Shown piece by piece: positions 63,214-64,000 of a stretch of DNA of 64,000 nt (positions within the stretch are counted from its first letter, which is position 1; each line of letters opens with the position of its first letter). The DNA is taken from contig NZ_SJPH01000004.1 in NCBI RefSeq assembly GCF_007859815.1, forward strand, positions 62,001-126,000, read 5' to 3'. The position numbers and the translations under genes are program-made. Origin of the DNA: Botrimarina hoheduenensis (lineage in GTDB: Bacteria > Planctomycetota > Planctomycetia > Pirellulales > Lacipirellulaceae). The notes under the pieces were generated by a model, which worked only from the letters and a program-made list of their open reading frames with translations, ran no database searches and had not been told where the DNA came from.

Positions 63214-64000
63214 CTAGCGACGCCGACAGATCAAACCCGCACCGCCTACCAGCACGGTCAGGAACAGCGACGCCGGTTCAGGAACCACCGTCAGGGGCGT
63301 GCCGCTGAGCACCTCAAAGTTGCTGAAGACAGCCTCGAGACTGCCTGCTGTGAGTGCCGGGATTGGCCCCGCTGCTTGGCTTCGCAGAAAGAACGACACC
63401 AGTAACGGTTCGTCATCCCACAGGTTCTGTAGTCCCGCCAAGGTGACCGTATCAGACGCCATGCCGACTCCTTGCATCGCATTCACGCCCAAAGTGATAT
63501 CACCGGTCGCTGCGTTGTAGTTCACAAATAATCGTCCGCTGGCCGTGGCGGCAGCGGCAAAGTTCGACAAAGGCTGGTCGATATCGTTCACCCTCGATGC
63601 CGCCGAAAACAGTAGCGGGGCACCGTTGAGCAGCGCAAGCCCGACTCCCGCCGAGTCGGTACCGCCCACGTCTTCGCCGATGCCGAACCCGATACCGCCC
63701 CCGCCGATCGATCCCCCTGCGGACAGATCAAAGTCGATCGCCACGACAAAGCTCTGCGCCGGATCGAAGTAGTACCCGCCCGTCGAGCCCGCGACATCGG
63801 GTCCGTTGACGCTCGCGTATCCGATGTCGGTACCCGAGGGAACCGCGCCGGTCGCGGTGAGAGTCACCTGCGAGGCGTTATCGACCACGCCCGCCATGCC
63901 GGGATGCGGCGGGTCCTGCAGCTGCGTCCACGCGTTCAGGTCGGTGATCGAAGCCGCCGAAGCGGCGCTCGTGGCGAGGGCCAACAGCGTGGCACAGACA
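63214..64000 (-). CDS. Secreted PEP-CTERM protein, N-terminus cut by right edge
   Basis: At least 262 residues of an exported protein. The frame is open to the end of the window and reads VCATLLALATSAASAAS, the end of a signal peptide, so the start lies beyond base 64000. The body is Gly/Ala-rich and beta-stranded (YYFDPAQSFVVAIDFDLSAG; GRLFVNYNAATGDITLGV), with no enzyme motif. The sorting tail is VVPEPASLFLTVLVGGAG followed by LICRRR. It converges on the recombinase gene across 52 bp. Confidence 0.85.
   Translation of the reverse strand, partial: VCATLLALATSAASAASITDLNAWTQLQDPPHPGMAGVVDNASQVTLTATGAVPSGTDIGYASVNGPDVAGSTGGYYFDPAQSFVVAIDFDLSAGGSIGGGGIGFGIGEDVGGTDSAGVGLALLNGAPLLFSAASRVNDIDQPLSNFAAAATASGRLFVNYNAATGDITLGVNAMQGVGMASDTVTLAGLQNLWDDEPLLVSFFLRSQAAGPIPALTAGSLEAVFSNFEVLSGTPLTVVPEPASLFLTVLVGGAGLICRRR

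Overview
This is a high-GC bacterial chromosome segment from a planctomycete, most likely the order Pirellulales (a Lacipirellulaceae-type organism). The evidence is the combination of seven secreted proteins with PEP-CTERM tails (several with planctomycete dockerin-like DYNxDGxVDxADYxxWRD repeats), a DUF1559 protein with a type IV pilin-like N-terminus, a planctomycete-type ECF sigma factor, a membrane Ser/Thr kinase with an N-terminal zinc ribbon, and a divergent flagellar locus. SD sequences are often weak, GTG and TTG starts are common, and ATGA stop/start overlaps are frequent.

Layout. (1) 1-5630, plus strand: a pigment operon with the end of a squalene/phytoene synthase, an aldehyde dehydrogenase, a CrtN/CrtI-type desaturase, a PlsC-type acyltransferase and a CrtQ/HpnB-like glycosyltransferase. 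The set matches the enzyme classes of staphyloxanthin-type acylated, glycosylated C30 carotenoids. (2) 5653-7933, minus: an ABC-2 exporter. (3) 8360-20569: ECF sigma factor, divergent PEP-CTERM genes, DUF1559 protein, Ser/Thr kinase, hisA, a thioredoxin-like protein, a PEP-CTERM protein, a GH16 glucanase with PEP-CTERM tail, and a DUF374 acyltransferase. (4) 20749-25532, minus: fliA, a 76-aa membrane protein, flhF, flhA. (5) 25540-30530: an accessory island of two PEP-CTERM genes and a coupled pair of unknown genes, with four copies of a 55-bp structured repeat so placed that each PEP-CTERM gene is bracketed by a same-orientation pair. (6) 30550-32552: mdh and an alpha/beta hydrolase that has lost its catalytic residues. 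(7) 32716-58709, plus: the main flagellar locus. It runs TPR protein, FlgN-like chaperone, NtrB/NtrC-type pair, then flgB-flgC-fliE-fliF-fliG-fliH-fliI-fliJ-motE-like-fliK-flgD-flgE-flbD-motA-motB-fliL-fliN-fliO-fliP-fliQ-fliR-flhB. (8) 58850-64000: DUF4261 protein, HD-domain nuclease, acyltransferase, XerC/D recombinase, and a PEP-CTERM gene running off the right edge.

How it works together. The NtrC-like regulator directly precedes a good sigma-54 promoter in front of flgB, and fliA supplies sigma-28, so a sigma-54 to sigma-28 cascade is likely. The switch complex looks unusual. There is no fliM in its usual slot before fliN, and FliN instead carries two FliM-like CheY-docking peptides. The torque helix of FliG has lost the conserved charged residues that face MotA, although MotA keeps its own charged pair. 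FlhB carries NPTE rather than NPTH at the autocleavage site. The 55-bp repeat system around the PEP-CTERM genes and the remodelled switch are the best candidates for undescribed biology here. No tRNA, rRNA, CRISPR array, insertion sequence or replication origin was recognised.
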